A DNA stretch of 64,000 nucleotides, taken from assembly GCA_020636215.1 (NCBI GenBank), contig JACJYG010000006.1:124001-188000 (forward strand). Reading direction: 5' to 3'. The position numbers were made by a program, and so were the translations under genes. Below, piece after piece: positions 25,980 through 36,174 of this stretch (position 1 is the stretch's first letter; every line of letters starts with the position of its first letter). The notes under the pieces were generated by a model. That model was not told the DNA's origin. It made no database searches and saw nothing but the letters and a program-made list of their open reading frames with translations. The stretch comes from Lewinellaceae bacterium (lineage in GTDB: Bacteria; Bacteroidota; Bacteroidia; Chitinophagales; Saprospiraceae).

Positions 25980-26594
25980 ATGAAGTGGACCATCTTCTTC
26001 CTCACTACCTTCAGCTTTCTACTATTTACGGCCTGCCAAAATAACAAGCCTTCTGGTGATTCCGGTCAGGAAGCCGTTCCGCTCACCCCTGAAGAAGTAA
26101 CCTTATACACCCAACGCGGCAAAGAAATAGCCCAGGGAACTTTTGCCGCCATGAGCGGCGAGCTGCTCAGCGCCATGCAGCGGGGTGGGGTAGCGGAAGC
26201 TTCCCGTTATTGCAACCTGGCCGCTTATCCCCTGGTGGACAGTCTTTCCAAAGTATATGAGGCCGACATTCGCCGCACCAGCCTCAAAATCCGGAATCCC
26301 AAAGATCAACCTACCGCAGCCGAACGGGCTATGCTTCTGTCCTTCCAGCAATTGCACGAGGCCGGCGAGCCAATGAAGCCAGTCGTCCAACCACAGGACG
26401 CCAATACGGTGGCCTTTTACGCCCCCATCCAAATACAACCGCTTTGCCTACAGTGCCACGGCAAATTGGGCGAAACACTGAAGGAGGCCGATTATGCCGT
26501 GATCAAAGAACTGTACCCTGCCGACGAAGCCATAGGATATTCGGAGGGAGATTTACGGGGGATATGGAGCATTCAATTTAGGAAAAAGTTGTAG
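25980..26594 (+). CDS. DUF3365-type heme-binding lipoprotein
   Basis: 204 residues from the ATG at 25980, the first start that gives a signal peptide. The lipobox region LLFTAC points to lipidation at C19 or so. The mature part matches DUF3365 (Tll0287-like), with the c-type heme motif CLQCH near residue 160 and VAFYAPIQIQP before it. Such proteins sit in the periplasm, attached to a membrane, and may sense redox state or carry electrons. It is the last gene of the sulfur island. Confidence 0.85.
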   Translation: MKWTIFFLTTFSFLLFTACQNNKPSGDSGQEAVPLTPEEVTLYTQRGKEIAQGTFAAMSGELLSAMQRGGVAEASRYCNLAAYPLVDSLSKVYEADIRRTSLKIRNPKDQPTAAERAMLLSFQQLHEAGEPMKPVVQPQDANTVAFYAPIQIQPLCLQCHGKLGETLKEADYAVIKELYPADEAIGYSEGDLRGIWSIQFRKKL

Positions 26595-26601
26595 GTTTGA
26601 T

Positions 26602-26717
26602 GCGTCTGGTACGTCCGTCTGGTCCGTCTGGTGTGTCTGGTACGTCTGGTGTGTCTGGTACATCCGTCTGGTCCGTCTGGTGTGTCTGGTCCGTCTGGTC
26701 CGTCTGGGGAGTTTTCA
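26602..26717 (+). repeat. Array of a 9-base unit, GTCTGGTNN type
   Basis: About a dozen diverged copies of GTCTGG followed by TCC, TAC or TGT, with occasional indels. It begins just after the DUF3365 stop codon. Its reverse complement (ACCAGAC) matches units of the array at 26879-27090, so the two arrays face each other. Confidence 0.7.
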
Positions 26718-26878
26718 AATAACTGTGTCAAATCCTCCACCATGATCAGGGAAGCCTTGATTTTACTGGGGCTTCAGGGAACTCGAACTTTACCCGCCCC
26801 TCAAGGACGGGACTCGATAATTTACCCGGCCCCTAGGGACGGGACACGAACTCCTGAACACTCCCTACGTCTGGTCTA

Positions 26879-27090
26879 GAGACCCACAAGACAAACGAGA
26901 CCCACAAGACCCACAAGACCCACAAGACAAACGAGACCCACAAGACAAACAAGACCCACAAGACAAACAAGACCCACAAGACCCACAAGACAAACAAGAC
27001 AAACAAGACAAACAAGACGCACCAGACAAACAAGACAAACAAGACAAACAAGACATACAAGACGCACCAGACATACCAGACACTCCCAGG
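26879..27090 (+). repeat. Array of 9-base units, ACAAGACCC/ACAAACAAG type
   Basis: More than 20 diverged units built on (A/C)AAGAC(C/A)CAC run for about 210 bases up to 20 bases before the DUF255 start codon. The 160 bases between this and the preceding array hold two copies of a TTTACCCG-containing motif with GGGACGGGA and no gene. Apparent LVCLVGLV-type frames are low-complexity artefacts. Confidence 0.75.
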
Positions 27091-27110
27091 AATCCCACAA
27101 GCCCTTTGCA

Positions 27111-29120
27111 ATGAACCACCTGGCACAAGAACCCAGCCCCTACCTCCGGCAGCACGCCGACAACCCCGTCGACTGGTATCCCTGGGGAGAAGAAGCTCTG
27201 GCGCTCGCCCGTCGTGAAGACCGGCCCATCCTGGTGAGTATTGGGTACAGCACCTGCCACTGGTGCCATGTGATGGCGCGAGAAAGCTTCCAGGATGAGG
27301 AAGTTGCCGCCTATATGAACAGCCATTTCATCAACATCAAGATCGACCGGGAAGAGCGGCCCGACCTCGATGCCTTATACATGGCCGCCTGTGAGGCCAT
27401 CACCGGGCGCGGCGGCTGGCCGCTGAATGTTTTCCTGACGCCCCAGGGTAAACCTTTTTTTGCCGGTACGTACTTTCCCCCTGAACCCGGCCAGCGGCTG
27501 CAATCCTGGATGCAGGCCCTGCAATATGCTGCGTACAACTTCTACGAAAACCGGCGGGCGGTAGAACAGGAAGCAGAGAAAATACTGGGCCGTATGGAAC
27601 GGCGGGAGCGGGCGCCGGCCGTTTCCAGTGCCGAAGGCCTGCTGGCCAGGCAGTCGGTAACAAAGGCAATGGAAAACTTACAACAGCAGTTTGATAAGGA
27701 GCAAGGCGGTTTCGGCCAGGGCGCCAAGTTTCCCAACACCATGGCCCTGGAATTCCTGTTGCAGTACGCCTGGCAAACCTCCAGCCTGCCCATTTATAGC
27801 CATGTGTTGTCAACTGTAGCCCGGATGCTGCAGGGCGGCCTGCATGACCACCTTGGTGGCGGCTTCGCCCGCTATACCGTAGACCGGGATTGGCGGGCGC
27901 CGCATTTTGAGAAAATGCTCTACGATAATGCCCTGATCGCCCGGCTGCTGGCCGCTTTGTATAAATGGACGAAAAAGGCGGAATACCGGGAAGCGATGGA
28001 ACAAACGCTCGCCTTCCTGGACGAAGAACTCCATCACCCCGATGGCGGTTATTGCGCTGCGCTCGACGCCGAGTCGGAAGGGGAGGAGGGGCGCTTTTAC
28101 ACCTGGGCGTACCAGGAGATCATAAATTTGTTGCCGGAGGAGCCCCATTGGTTCTGCGACTATTTCAACATCCGCCCTGAGGGCAACTGGGAAGGCCGCA
28201 ACATCCTCTACGCTACGGAGCGTCTCGATCAGTTTGCCGGCCGTAAGGGCGTTCTTCCCGAAGAAATCAAAGCATACTTTAGTCGATGCCGTGAGGCTTT
28301 GGTACAAGCCCGGAGCCAACGTGCCCGTCCCCAACGTGATGAAAATATCCTGCTATCCTGGAATGCACTGGCCTGTGCGGCCTTTGCCCAGGCCTATGGC
28401 GCCACCGGAGCACCCCACTACCTGGAAAGGGCGGAACAGCTCCTGCAATTCCTGTTATCACACTTCCGGGCGCCTGAGGGCGGCCTGCGGCACCTCTACG
28501 GACGTGACATCCCTGCCTTCCTAGATGGCTATGCCTACCTGATCGAGGCAATGCTGGAGGTGCATGCCGTCAGTCAGCGCCACGAACTGCTGAGCCAGGC
28601 GGCGGAATTGCTGGAAGAAGCCCGAGAGCGCTTTGTCGATGAGCAGGGCGTATTTTTCTATTTCAATTCTGATGCGTCAGGCGAAACCATCCTTCGGCGC
28701 AAGCCCTTGCACGAAGAAGACCTGCCCTCTCCCAATGCCGTGATGGCGGCCAACCTGCAACGGCTGGGCATTCTGTTGGGTAAAAGAGAATGGCAGGAGC
28801 AAGCCCGGGAGATGCTTCTGGGCGCGGGCGGCCGCCTGCTCGAGTCTCCTTTGCCCCACGCGAGTTGGGGTACGCTGCTGATTGCCGAAACCTACGGCCT
28901 GCTGGAGATCGCTATCGTTGGCCCCCAGGCGATGGAGAAACATCGGGAAGCGGCCGCCGCCTTCTTCGGCCCTCATGTACTGATAGCTACCAATGCGCCT
29001 AATGACCAATACCCACTGCTGTCCCACCGCTGGAAGGCGGATGATACCCTGATCTATGTTTGTCAGGATTATGCCTGCCGTCGGCCGGTGCGGGAGGTGG
29101 AGGAGGTTTATTTGGTGTGA
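27111..29120 (+). CDS. DUF255 thioredoxin-fold / (alpha/alpha)6-barrel protein (YyaL/SPATA20-like)
   Basis: 669 residues, full length for the family. An N-terminal thioredoxin-like domain has SIGYSTCHWCHVMARESF and IDREERPDLD, then GGWPLNVFLTP. The remainder resembles an N-acylglucosamine-2-epimerase-type helical barrel (GGLHDHLGGGFARYTVD, PHFEKMLYDNA, RRDENILLSWNAL). Despite wide conservation the reaction is not settled. No signal peptide. It is a single gene between repeat arrays and element A. Confidence 0.92.
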   Translation: MNHLAQEPSPYLRQHADNPVDWYPWGEEALALARREDRPILVSIGYSTCHWCHVMARESFQDEEVAAYMNSHFINIKIDREERPDLDALYMAACEAITGRGGWPLNVFLTPQGKPFFAGTYFPPEPGQRLQSWMQALQYAAYNFYENRRAVEQEAEKILGRMERRERAPAVSSAEGLLARQSVTKAMENLQQQFDKEQGGFGQGAKFPNTMALEFLLQYAWQTSSLPIYSHVLSTVARMLQGGLHDHLGGGFARYTVDRDWRAPHFEKMLYDNALIARLLAALYKWTKKAEYREAMEQTLAFLDEELHHPDGGYCAALDAESEGEEGRFYTWAYQEIINLLPEEPHWFCDYFNIRPEGNWEGRNILYATERLDQFAGRKGVLPEEIKAYFSRCREALVQARSQRARPQRDENILLSWNALACAAFAQAYGATGAPHYLERAEQLLQFLLSHFRAPEGGLRHLYGRDIPAFLDGYAYLIEAMLEVHAVSQRHELLSQAAELLEEARERFVDEQGVFFYFNSDASGETILRRKPLHEEDLPSPNAVMAANLQRLGILLGKREWQEQAREMLLGAGGRLLESPLPHASWGTLLIAETYGLLEIAIVGPQAMEKHREAAAAFFGPHVLIATNAPNDQYPLLSHRWKADDTLIYVCQDYACRRPVREVEEVYLV

Positions 29121-29140
29121 ACCATGCTCTTAGCCTTTAA

Positions 29141-30209
29141 CGGTCCTTTCGCGTAATGAACGGGCGACTTCTGGGGCGTCTGTATAAGTGGGCCACTCAC
29201 TTAAGGTTTGGTAGCCTTATGCTCGTTTGCTTCGCCAAGAGGAAAATTCTTTCGCCCTTTTGAGGGCAAAAGGGCCAAAACCCTTGGCCCAGCCAATGCG
29301 GCAGAGACGCTCTTAATGCTTCGTTTGCGCAACTACTGATTGCCGGCCTTGAGGTTAAGGTTCACCCTTTTCCAGGCGCTGTGCAGTATGCTCGAGCAAA
29401 AATACTTGGCATGGGAAGCATGCTCTTGGGCAATGGCCCTAGCATGAGGTAATAGTATTGCCCTTAGGGCCGCATCCTGCAAGGCGCACCTCCGCCCTTG
29501 GGTTTTATCGGCCACTTATGGTTCGGAGCCGTCCTTTGTCAGCAAGGAAGTTTGGGAAAAGGGTGTTTAAGGCCGCTTTGGCTAGCCCAATCCCGGAAAC
29601 CGCCGAGTAGCGCCGCCGAGCCAATGGATAAATCCTTAGCGGCCACAAACGCCCTTTTTCCCGCCACGAAGCAGCCCTGGCAAAAATGTAGAAGAAAAGG
29701 CTGTCACCTGCACTGGAGGGTAGAAAATGTGCCTTGGCGGTTTCATCCCAGGAGCAGGCAACAGATAAAAGCTATAGAATCCGGTACTTTTGGCGAAGGG
29801 CCGGTACTTAAGCTTCCAGCACTGAAACCGGCACAGCACCTTGAAAAAGGGCAAACCGGAACCATAAGGGTATTCGATTGTGCTCCGTACCCGAAACATC
29901 TATGGGTTGAGGTGTCGCATAAGGATTTTCCGGCGTTTTCCCGACCTGCCGGTACGGGACAGGTTTGGCCCTTTTTTGCGCTACAAATCGACGGAGGAGA
30001 TTCACGAGCACCATTAAAAACAACAAAATGGCAGCGAGTAAAAAAGGGCGAAGAGTTTCCTCAAAGCGAAGCAGAAAAAGATTATACACTGGCCCCAAGG
30101 GAATTCCCAATCACAAAGGGCTACGGTTTGAAACAGGGCTACAACAGCAGTGCTCGCTTAAGGGGCAGCGGCCTGTGAGAAGTAGGCTTCGCCTTACGCG
30201 AAAGGGAAG
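29141..30209. mobile_element. Foldback repeat element, copy A (1.07 kb)
   Basis: It begins CGGTCCTTTCGCGTAA and ends TTACGCGAAAGGGAAG, an imperfect 12-16-base terminal inverted repeat. CCTTTAA lies on the left and CTTTTAA on the right, a likely target duplication. Most of it aligns in the same orientation with copy B at 36175-38405 (roughly 85-90% identity by eye). Segment 29936-30080 differs from B at only two positions. No intact transposase is present. A ~60-residue hydrophobic minus-strand frame (LLAAILLFLMVLVNLLRRF) is kept in both copies but may be incidental. Confidence 0.65.
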
Positions 30210-30377
30210 CTTTTAACCTCGGCTAATGCATATCTGCTGGCCGTAAGTTCCCCTCCAAAATGACAGCTGCCTTGCATTCCAGTCCCCCTAAGTGGAATTA
30301 TAGTAACTTAGCGGGCACTTTTTCATAACCAACCCTGCGAAGCGGAAAGAACCTCTTGGCAATATTTAAACAATACC

Positions 30378-31664
30378 ATGAAAAAAATCACTGTACTTAT
30401 TCTCCTGTTCTCTGCTTCAACAGGGTATACACAAACCTTACCCATAGATTTTGAAACGACAATAGTCACCTCAGATTTTGAAGATTTTGACGGAGGAAAA
30501 GCCACCGTAATCGCTAATACTCAACCCGGTGGCCTCAACACCAGCTCTACAGTAGCCCAAATAGTGAGGGATGGCGGTCAGGTTTGGGCGGGAAGTAAAT
30601 TGGCATTAGCCAGCAATTTGGACTTCTCCACTTTTAATACGATTTCAATGAAAGTTTTTACGACTGCCCCGGTTGGAACGATCGTTAAGTTCAAACTGGA
30701 GGGGGCAGGAGTAACAGAAAGAGACGCCCAGACAACGGTTACAAATGAGTGGGAAGAATTAAAATGGGATTTCACGGGCCAACCGGCCAATGTTAATACG
30801 CTGGTGTTCATGTTTGACTTTGGAAATGTGGGAGACGGCTCCGCAAGCTCTACTTTCCTGTTCGATGATATAGCGCAGTTATTCGGAGGTACTCAGATTG
30901 ATTTGCCGGTAGATTTCGAAGGTTCAACTGTGAATTATACCCTGTCCGATTTTGGAGGTAACGAATCCTCCTTAGTAACGGACCCCACCGATGCTGGCAA
31001 TAGGGCCATACAAGTTATCAAAACCGAGGGAGCTGCAACATGGGCGGGAACGACCATTGGCACTCCTGCCGGTTTCGCAACAAATATTCCACTAACCTTA
31101 GCGGACTCCAAAATGACGGTGCGGGTCTGGTCTCCGGAAGCGGGTACGCCGATTCGGTTGAAAGTGGAAGATTCAAATGACCCCACCCACACTTGTGAGA
31201 CAGAAACCAATACCACTCTTTCCGGCCAGTGGGAGGCCTTAGAGTTCGACTTCACGAACCAGGCGCCGGGAACGGAGCTGTTAAGCGTTGGGTTAGCTAT
31301 GGGTTGGACTTACAATATGGCCTCTATCTTTTTTAATTTCGATACGGATGGCGCTACGGCGGGAGAGAAAACCTATTATTTTGATGATGTGAAATTTGGA
31401 GAATTAGTGCTGGGTGTCAACAATTATGAAATGGAAGGATTAAGAGCCTTTCCAAACCCAGCCAATGATCAATGGACAATATCCTCTCCAAACATGGACA
31501 TCACTTTGATAGAAGTGTTTGATCAACAAGGGAAATTACTGCTCGTTCTTAAACCGAACGGGCCGATGGCAACTATAAATGCATCAAATTTTGCCGATGG
31601 GGCCTATGTTTCAAAAATTACAACCAGGTCAGGAACAGGAAGTGTCCGGCTAATTAAACAGTGA
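30378..31664 (+). CDS. Secreted two-module protein with type IX sorting domain
   Basis: 428 residues with a signal peptide (cleavage after YTQT-like, ~19). Two similar ~150-residue modules start at LPIDFETTIVTSDFEDF and LPVDFEGSTVNYTLSDFGG, each with a W-rich core (VWAGSKLALA; TWAGTTIGTP), like carbohydrate-binding jelly rolls. The last ~75 residues (GLRAFPNPANDQWTI...IFADGAY-like end) form a T9SS type A sorting domain, so the product goes to the cell surface. It is visibly more AT-rich than the sulfur genes. The GH3 glycosidase downstream suggests polysaccharide binding. Confidence 0.8.
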   Translation: MKKITVLILLFSASTGYTQTLPIDFETTIVTSDFEDFDGGKATVIANTQPGGLNTSSTVAQIVRDGGQVWAGSKLALASNLDFSTFNTISMKVFTTAPVGTIVKFKLEGAGVTERDAQTTVTNEWEELKWDFTGQPANVNTLVFMFDFGNVGDGSASSTFLFDDIAQLFGGTQIDLPVDFEGSTVNYTLSDFGGNESSLVTDPTDAGNRAIQVIKTEGAATWAGTTIGTPAGFATNIPLTLADSKMTVRVWSPEAGTPIRLKVEDSNDPTHTCETETNTTLSGQWEALEFDFTNQAPGTELLSVGLAMGWTYNMASIFFNFDTDGATAGEKTYYFDDVKFGELVLGVNNYEMEGLRAFPNPANDQWTISSPNMDITLIEVFDQQGKLLLVLKPNGPMATINASNFADGAYVSKITTRSGTGSVRLIKQ

Positions 31665-31792
31665 AATTGGATTGGTAGAAGGGGCGGACACTTTACGGAG
31701 ATCAGCGTCCGCATTGGGCATTTGACCGGAGATTTGCTATTTTTGGCGAAGGCCAGGAATGGTTTCTTTGCCGAAATAAATGATAGCAGCAG

Positions 31793-33976
31793 ATGATACG
31801 GTTTGTTCTGACAACAATGATACTCGCAGGCTGGGTTGCCAGCAACGTTCAGGCCCAGGTTTTAACAAAAGATGTAGAAAGTAAAATCGAAAACATCCTT
31901 TCCCAACTGACTCTGGAAGAGAAGGTGGCCCTGTGCCATGCGCAGTCAAAATTTAGTACGCCTGGTGTTCCTCGCTTAGGTATCCCTGAAATATGGATGT
32001 CCGATGGCCCCCATGGCATTAGGGCGGAGATCAACTGGGATAATTGGGGGTATGCAGGCTGGACCAACGATTCCATCACCGCCTTCCCGGCGCTAACCTG
32101 CCTGGCGGCCACTTTTAATCCGGAATTGTCGCATCAATATGGCGTGGCGGTCGGAGAAGAAGCCCGCTATCGGAAAAAAGATGTGTTGCTGGGCCCGGGG
32201 GTAAATATTTACCGTACCCCGCTCAATGGCCGCAATTTTGAATACATGGGAGAGGACCCCCATTTGGCCTCCATCCTGGTGGTGCCCTATATCAAGGGCG
32301 TCCAGCAGAACGGAGTGGCGGCCTGCGTGAAGCATTATGTGCTCAATAATCAGGAATTATGGCGGGGCCATATCAATGTGGAAGTGAGCGACAGGGCGCT
32401 GTATGAGATCTATCTGCCGGCCTTCAAGGCAGCCGTAGAAGAAGGGGGCGTTTGGTCCGTTATGGGCGCCTATAATCAGTACAAAGGGCAGCATTGCTGC
32501 CATAATGAATTGCTGCTGAACAAAATCCTGAAGGAAGACTGGGGCTTCGATGGCGTGGTAATAACGGATTGGGGCGGGGCCCATGATACCCGGGAAGCGG
32601 CCCTGTTTGGCCTTGATATGGAAATGGGGACAGGAACAGATGGATTGACGGTATCGGCCAAGAATGCTTACGACTATTATTATCTGGCCACTCCATTCCT
32701 GAAAATGCTCAAAAGCGGGGAAATAGACGAAGCGGTCGTTGACGATAAAGCGCGGAGGATCCTTCGCCTGATGTTCCGGACCAATATGAATCCCAATCGC
32801 CCGATGGGAAGAATGAACAACCCTGAGCACCAACAGGTCGCTCGAGCCGTTGCCGGCGAAGGTATTGTTCTGCTAAAAAACGGCCAGGCTTTTTTCCCAA
32901 TTGACCCTGACAAAAAGCTAACCATCGCGGTAATAGGCGAAAATGCAACCCGGCCCACGACCCCCGGAGGCGGCTCTTCGGAGCTAAAGCCCAAATATGA
33001 AATATCACCCCTTGAAGGCTTACGGCAACGGTTTAAAAATGCCAACATCATTCATGCAATGGGCTATGCTTCCGGGCCCTCGGTTTACGGGCAGGTGGCG
33101 CCGTCACCACTCAATGCCGATTCCCTGTTGAGGGCGGCGGTAGAGGTTGCGTCCAAAGCCGATGTCGTCTTGTTCTTTGGAGGTTTGAATAAAAACCATC
33201 GTCAGGACTGCGAAGGGGGCGACCGCGAGGGGCTCGGGCTTCCTTTTGGCCAGGATAAACTTTTGGAAGAACTCTACAAAGTGAATGACAATATTGGCGT
33301 GGTGCTGATCAGCGGCAATGCCGTGGCGATGCCCTGGTTGCCAAAGGTGAAGGGCCTTATGCAGGCCTGGTATCTGGGAAGTGAATCCGGCCATGCTCTG
33401 GCCGATATTATCAGTGGGGATGTCAATCCTTCCGGGAAGTTGCCGTTTTCCTTTCCGGCAAAGCTAAGTGATAATGCCGCCCATCATTTCGGAACACTCT
33501 CTTATCCCGGAGACAGTATCAACCAGTATTACAAGGAGGATATCCTGGTGGGGTACCGTTGGCATGATACCAAAGAGATTAAGCCACTGTTTGCTTTCGG
33601 GCATGGATTATCCTATACCAGTTTTGAATTGTCCGGAATAAAAACCGATAAGCAAGTTTATACCGCCGGTGAGTCCATCACGCTTACCTGCAATGTGTCC
33701 AATACCGGAGATGCAGATGGGGCAGAGGTGGTTCAGGTTTACATAGGGAAGCGCAATTCAAAGGTGGATCGGGCGGTGAAAGAGTTGAAAGGCTTTCGCA
33801 AAGTTTGGGTGGAAAAAGGGGGGGCTGCCGCGGTGAAAGTTTCGATCGGAGTCGATCAGCTCGCCTTTTATGATGAATCTATCCCTGGGTGGAACCTGGA
33901 AAAGGGGGAGTACAAGGTTTTTGTGGGAAATGCTTCGGATAATATTACTCAGGAGGCGTCAATAACCATTAAATAA
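31793..33976 (+). CDS. Glycoside hydrolase family 3 beta-glucosidase-like enzyme
   Basis: 727 residues. Signal peptide (1-~22), then the GH3 TIM barrel with substrate residues in MSDGPHGIR and the catalytic nucleophile D259 in VVITDWGGAHDT, an alpha/beta sandwich, and a C-terminal fibronectin-III-like domain (GHGLSYTSFELSG, GDADGAEVVQVYIG). It is predicted to be periplasmic or secreted and to release terminal beta-linked sugars; specificity is unknown. The stop lies 10 bases before lpxD, so the two are probably cotranscribed. Confidence 0.93.
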   Translation: MIRFVLTTMILAGWVASNVQAQVLTKDVESKIENILSQLTLEEKVALCHAQSKFSTPGVPRLGIPEIWMSDGPHGIRAEINWDNWGYAGWTNDSITAFPALTCLAATFNPELSHQYGVAVGEEARYRKKDVLLGPGVNIYRTPLNGRNFEYMGEDPHLASILVVPYIKGVQQNGVAACVKHYVLNNQELWRGHINVEVSDRALYEIYLPAFKAAVEEGGVWSVMGAYNQYKGQHCCHNELLLNKILKEDWGFDGVVITDWGGAHDTREAALFGLDMEMGTGTDGLTVSAKNAYDYYYLATPFLKMLKSGEIDEAVVDDKARRILRLMFRTNMNPNRPMGRMNNPEHQQVARAVAGEGIVLLKNGQAFFPIDPDKKLTIAVIGENATRPTTPGGGSSELKPKYEISPLEGLRQRFKNANIIHAMGYASGPSVYGQVAPSPLNADSLLRAAVEVASKADVVLFFGGLNKNHRQDCEGGDREGLGLPFGQDKLLEELYKVNDNIGVVLISGNAVAMPWLPKVKGLMQAWYLGSESGHALADIISGDVNPSGKLPFSFPAKLSDNAAHHFGTLSYPGDSINQYYKEDILVGYRWHDTKEIKPLFAFGHGLSYTSFELSGIKTDKQVYTAGESITLTCNVSNTGDADGAEVVQVYIGKRNSKVDRAVKELKGFRKVWVEKGGAAAVKVSIGVDQLAFYDESIPGWNLEKGEYKVFVGNASDNITQEASITIK

Positions 33977-33986
33977 AAAAAAGAAC

Positions 33987-35048
33987 ATGATAGCCCAACA
34001 GATTTTTGAGGAATGTGCACAGCAGTGCGGCCTCATTGCCCTCAAGGGAAACACAATGGCCGAGTTCAAAGCGATTGCTCCTTATCAGAAATGCAAGGAA
34101 GGGGACCTGGCCTTTGTGCCGGACAAGAAAGCTTTACAGCAAGTATTGGAACAAGGTGTTTCAGCAGTAGTGATACCCAAAGAGCTGCAACAGGAGGCGG
34201 AAAAAGCAGCCGAAAGCACTGCTATCCTTGTGAGCGCTAACCTGGGATACTCTCACGCTTTGATGAAGCAACGATATGGAGACCATGACTATTCCAGGTC
34301 GGGTTGGGGCCGCATTCACCCTTCCGCCATTGTTCACGAAAGCGTCCATATTCCCGAAAGCACTTCCCTGGGCCCCAATGTAGTTATTGAGCAGGGCGCC
34401 AAAATTGGAGAGAATTGTTCGATTATGGCCGGGGTCGTGATTGAACACGATGCCGTTATCGGCAATGGGGTGCGCATTCATCCCGGTACTATCATTGGGT
34501 GGGAATGTGTAATTGGGGATAACTGCCTCATCCTGTCCAATACCGTCATTGGGAGCGAGGGGTTTGGTTATGCACAGGATCAATATTTTAACCACCACAG
34601 GATTCCGCAAACGGGAAATGTGGTGATTGGAAATAAAGTGACGATTGGCGCCAACAATACGATCGACCGGGGCACTTACGGCCCGACAACTATAGGCAAT
34701 GGTTGTATTTTTGATAATATGTGCCACGTTGCCCATAATGTGTCCATGGGAGAGAATTGCATCATCATTTCAGGTTTTCTGGGCGGAGGTTCCTCCACGA
34801 TTGGGAACCGTGTGGTGGCCAGTGGTGGAACGATGATTAAAGACCATGTAAATATTTGTGATGACACTTACCTCATGCACCGGGCCGGCGTGGAGAAAGA
34901 TATTACACAGGCCGGCATGTATGCTGGCGGCCCGGTACTGCCAATGAAGGAGTATGTCATTAGCAACGCCATATACAGAAGGCTTGGCGAGCTGCGCCAG
35001 CAGGTCAGGGAACTGGCTAAGAATATGACCAATAACCTGGGTGTATAG
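33987..35048 (+). CDS. lpxD: UDP-3-O-acylglucosamine N-acyltransferase (LpxD)
   Basis: 353 residues, typical LpxD length. An N-terminal uridine-binding domain precedes a left-handed beta-helix of hexapeptide repeats (VVIEQGAKIGENCSI). The family core RIPQTGNVVIG...NTIDRG and the catalytic histidine in MCHVAHNVSMGEN are present. It transfers a hydroxyacyl chain to glucosamine in lipid A synthesis at the cytosolic membrane face. Location is odd: no other lipid A gene is nearby and it follows a glycosidase by 10 bases. It may be a second copy or act on another surface glycan. Confidence 0.88.
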   Translation: MIAQQIFEECAQQCGLIALKGNTMAEFKAIAPYQKCKEGDLAFVPDKKALQQVLEQGVSAVVIPKELQQEAEKAAESTAILVSANLGYSHALMKQRYGDHDYSRSGWGRIHPSAIVHESVHIPESTSLGPNVVIEQGAKIGENCSIMAGVVIEHDAVIGNGVRIHPGTIIGWECVIGDNCLILSNTVIGSEGFGYAQDQYFNHHRIPQTGNVVIGNKVTIGANNTIDRGTYGPTTIGNGCIFDNMCHVAHNVSMGENCIIISGFLGGGSSTIGNRVVASGGTMIKDHVNICDDTYLMHRAGVEKDITQAGMYAGGPVLPMKEYVISNAIYRRLGELRQQVRELAKNMTNNLGV

Positions 35049-35218
35049 AACGCCGGCAGCCAAAGGTAAACTGGATGCAGCAGAAAAATATTCCGTACAG
35101 ATCATATAGCGAAAAGCTTTGGAGGGAGATTGCGGATACTTTGTGAGAGGAGGGCGTATCCTATCGAGAAAACATTATGGCTGAATGTGTGTTGAGTTTT
35201 TAGCTCAACAAAAGTGTC

Positions 35219-36076
35219 ATGAAAAAAGAAGTACTCAGCCTTCACGAGGCCATATACGACCCCATCGCCGACCTGTCGACCTGGCGGGCGATGCCTACCC
35301 GTTCAATAGGCCATTTAGACCCCTTTTTGTTCCTGAATCACCACGGCCCCCAGAAATACGGGCCTAACAACAACGGGCTGCCGTTCGGGCCCCATCCGCA
35401 TCGCGGATTTGAGACCCTGACTTTTGTGCTTCAGGGCGACATTACCCACAAAGATTCCGTGACCGGGGAAAGTGTGATCAAAGCCGGTGGTATCCAGTGG
35501 ATGACGGCCGGCAGCGGCCTGATACATGCCGAAGTATCATCTGATGAGTTTAAACGGAATGGGGGTATGGAAGAGGTGATCCAGATCTGGATGAACCTCC
35601 CGGCAAAATTCAAAATGACTCCTCCAAAATACACCGGGCTGCAGAAAGACAGTATTCCCGCCATTGCATTCGATGAGGGGAAAGGTGTCCTCCATCTTAC
35701 CTCCGGTAGTTACCAGGGCCAGCAAGGCCCGGTTGAGTCAATTACCAACCTATTCACCGCAACCTTGGAGCTGAAAAGCGGCGGTGTTTTCCAGGATGAT
35801 TTGCCGGCGGGCAGCCAGGTGCTGTTGTATGTGGTCAACGGCCAGGTGCAGGTCAACGGCGCTTCAGCCCGGGAACATCAACTGGTGGAACTGAGCACAG
35901 CGGGTACGGAGTTGTCCATTACGGCAACCCAGGATAGCCAACTCGTCTATTGCCATGGTATTCCCTTCGAAGAGCCCATTGTGGCCCATGGGCCCTTTGT
36001 AATGAATACCCATGATGAGATCCGCCAGGCTATAATGGATTACCAGTCCGGAAAACTGGGAAGCATGGCTTTGTAA
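35219..36076 (+). CDS. Pirin family protein
   Basis: 285 residues with two cupin domains. The N-terminal domain keeps the metal site: H and H in FGPHPHRGFETLTF, then H and E in GLIHAEVS. Bacterial pirins are iron-binding proteins, some with quercetin dioxygenase activity, others modulating enzymes. Cytoplasmic. It is the last intact gene before element B and lies 170 bases after lpxD. Confidence 0.92.
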   Translation: MKKEVLSLHEAIYDPIADLSTWRAMPTRSIGHLDPFLFLNHHGPQKYGPNNNGLPFGPHPHRGFETLTFVLQGDITHKDSVTGESVIKAGGIQWMTAGSGLIHAEVSSDEFKRNGGMEEVIQIWMNLPAKFKMTPPKYTGLQKDSIPAIAFDEGKGVLHLTSGSYQGQQGPVESITNLFTATLELKSGGVFQDDLPAGSQVLLYVVNGQVQVNGASAREHQLVELSTAGTELSITATQDSQLVYCHGIPFEEPIVAHGPFVMNTHDEIRQAIMDYQSGKLGSMAL

Positions 36077-36174
36077 GGCTCGCTTAGTAGCCAGGCCCGT
36101 AGGTTATTTCAGGGTTTTTACCCGGCTGAGCCTGACAGTTGTCGGGGGAGGACGGGCAGGGTTTCAAGTTTCAG

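Noticed and set aside
26600..27100. CRISPR-like array
   Set aside because: Units are only 9 bases, contiguous, with no unique spacers and no cas genes nearby.
26833..27326. Minus-strand reading frames rich in LVCLVGLV or SCLSCGSC
   Set aside because: They are products of the 9-base repeat array with extreme composition and run into the true DUF255 frame on the other strand.
29498..30178. 226-residue plus-strand frame in element A as a gene
   Set aside because: In copy B the equivalent region is broken into several frames and the composition is unlike the neighbouring proteins; it is part of the repeat element.
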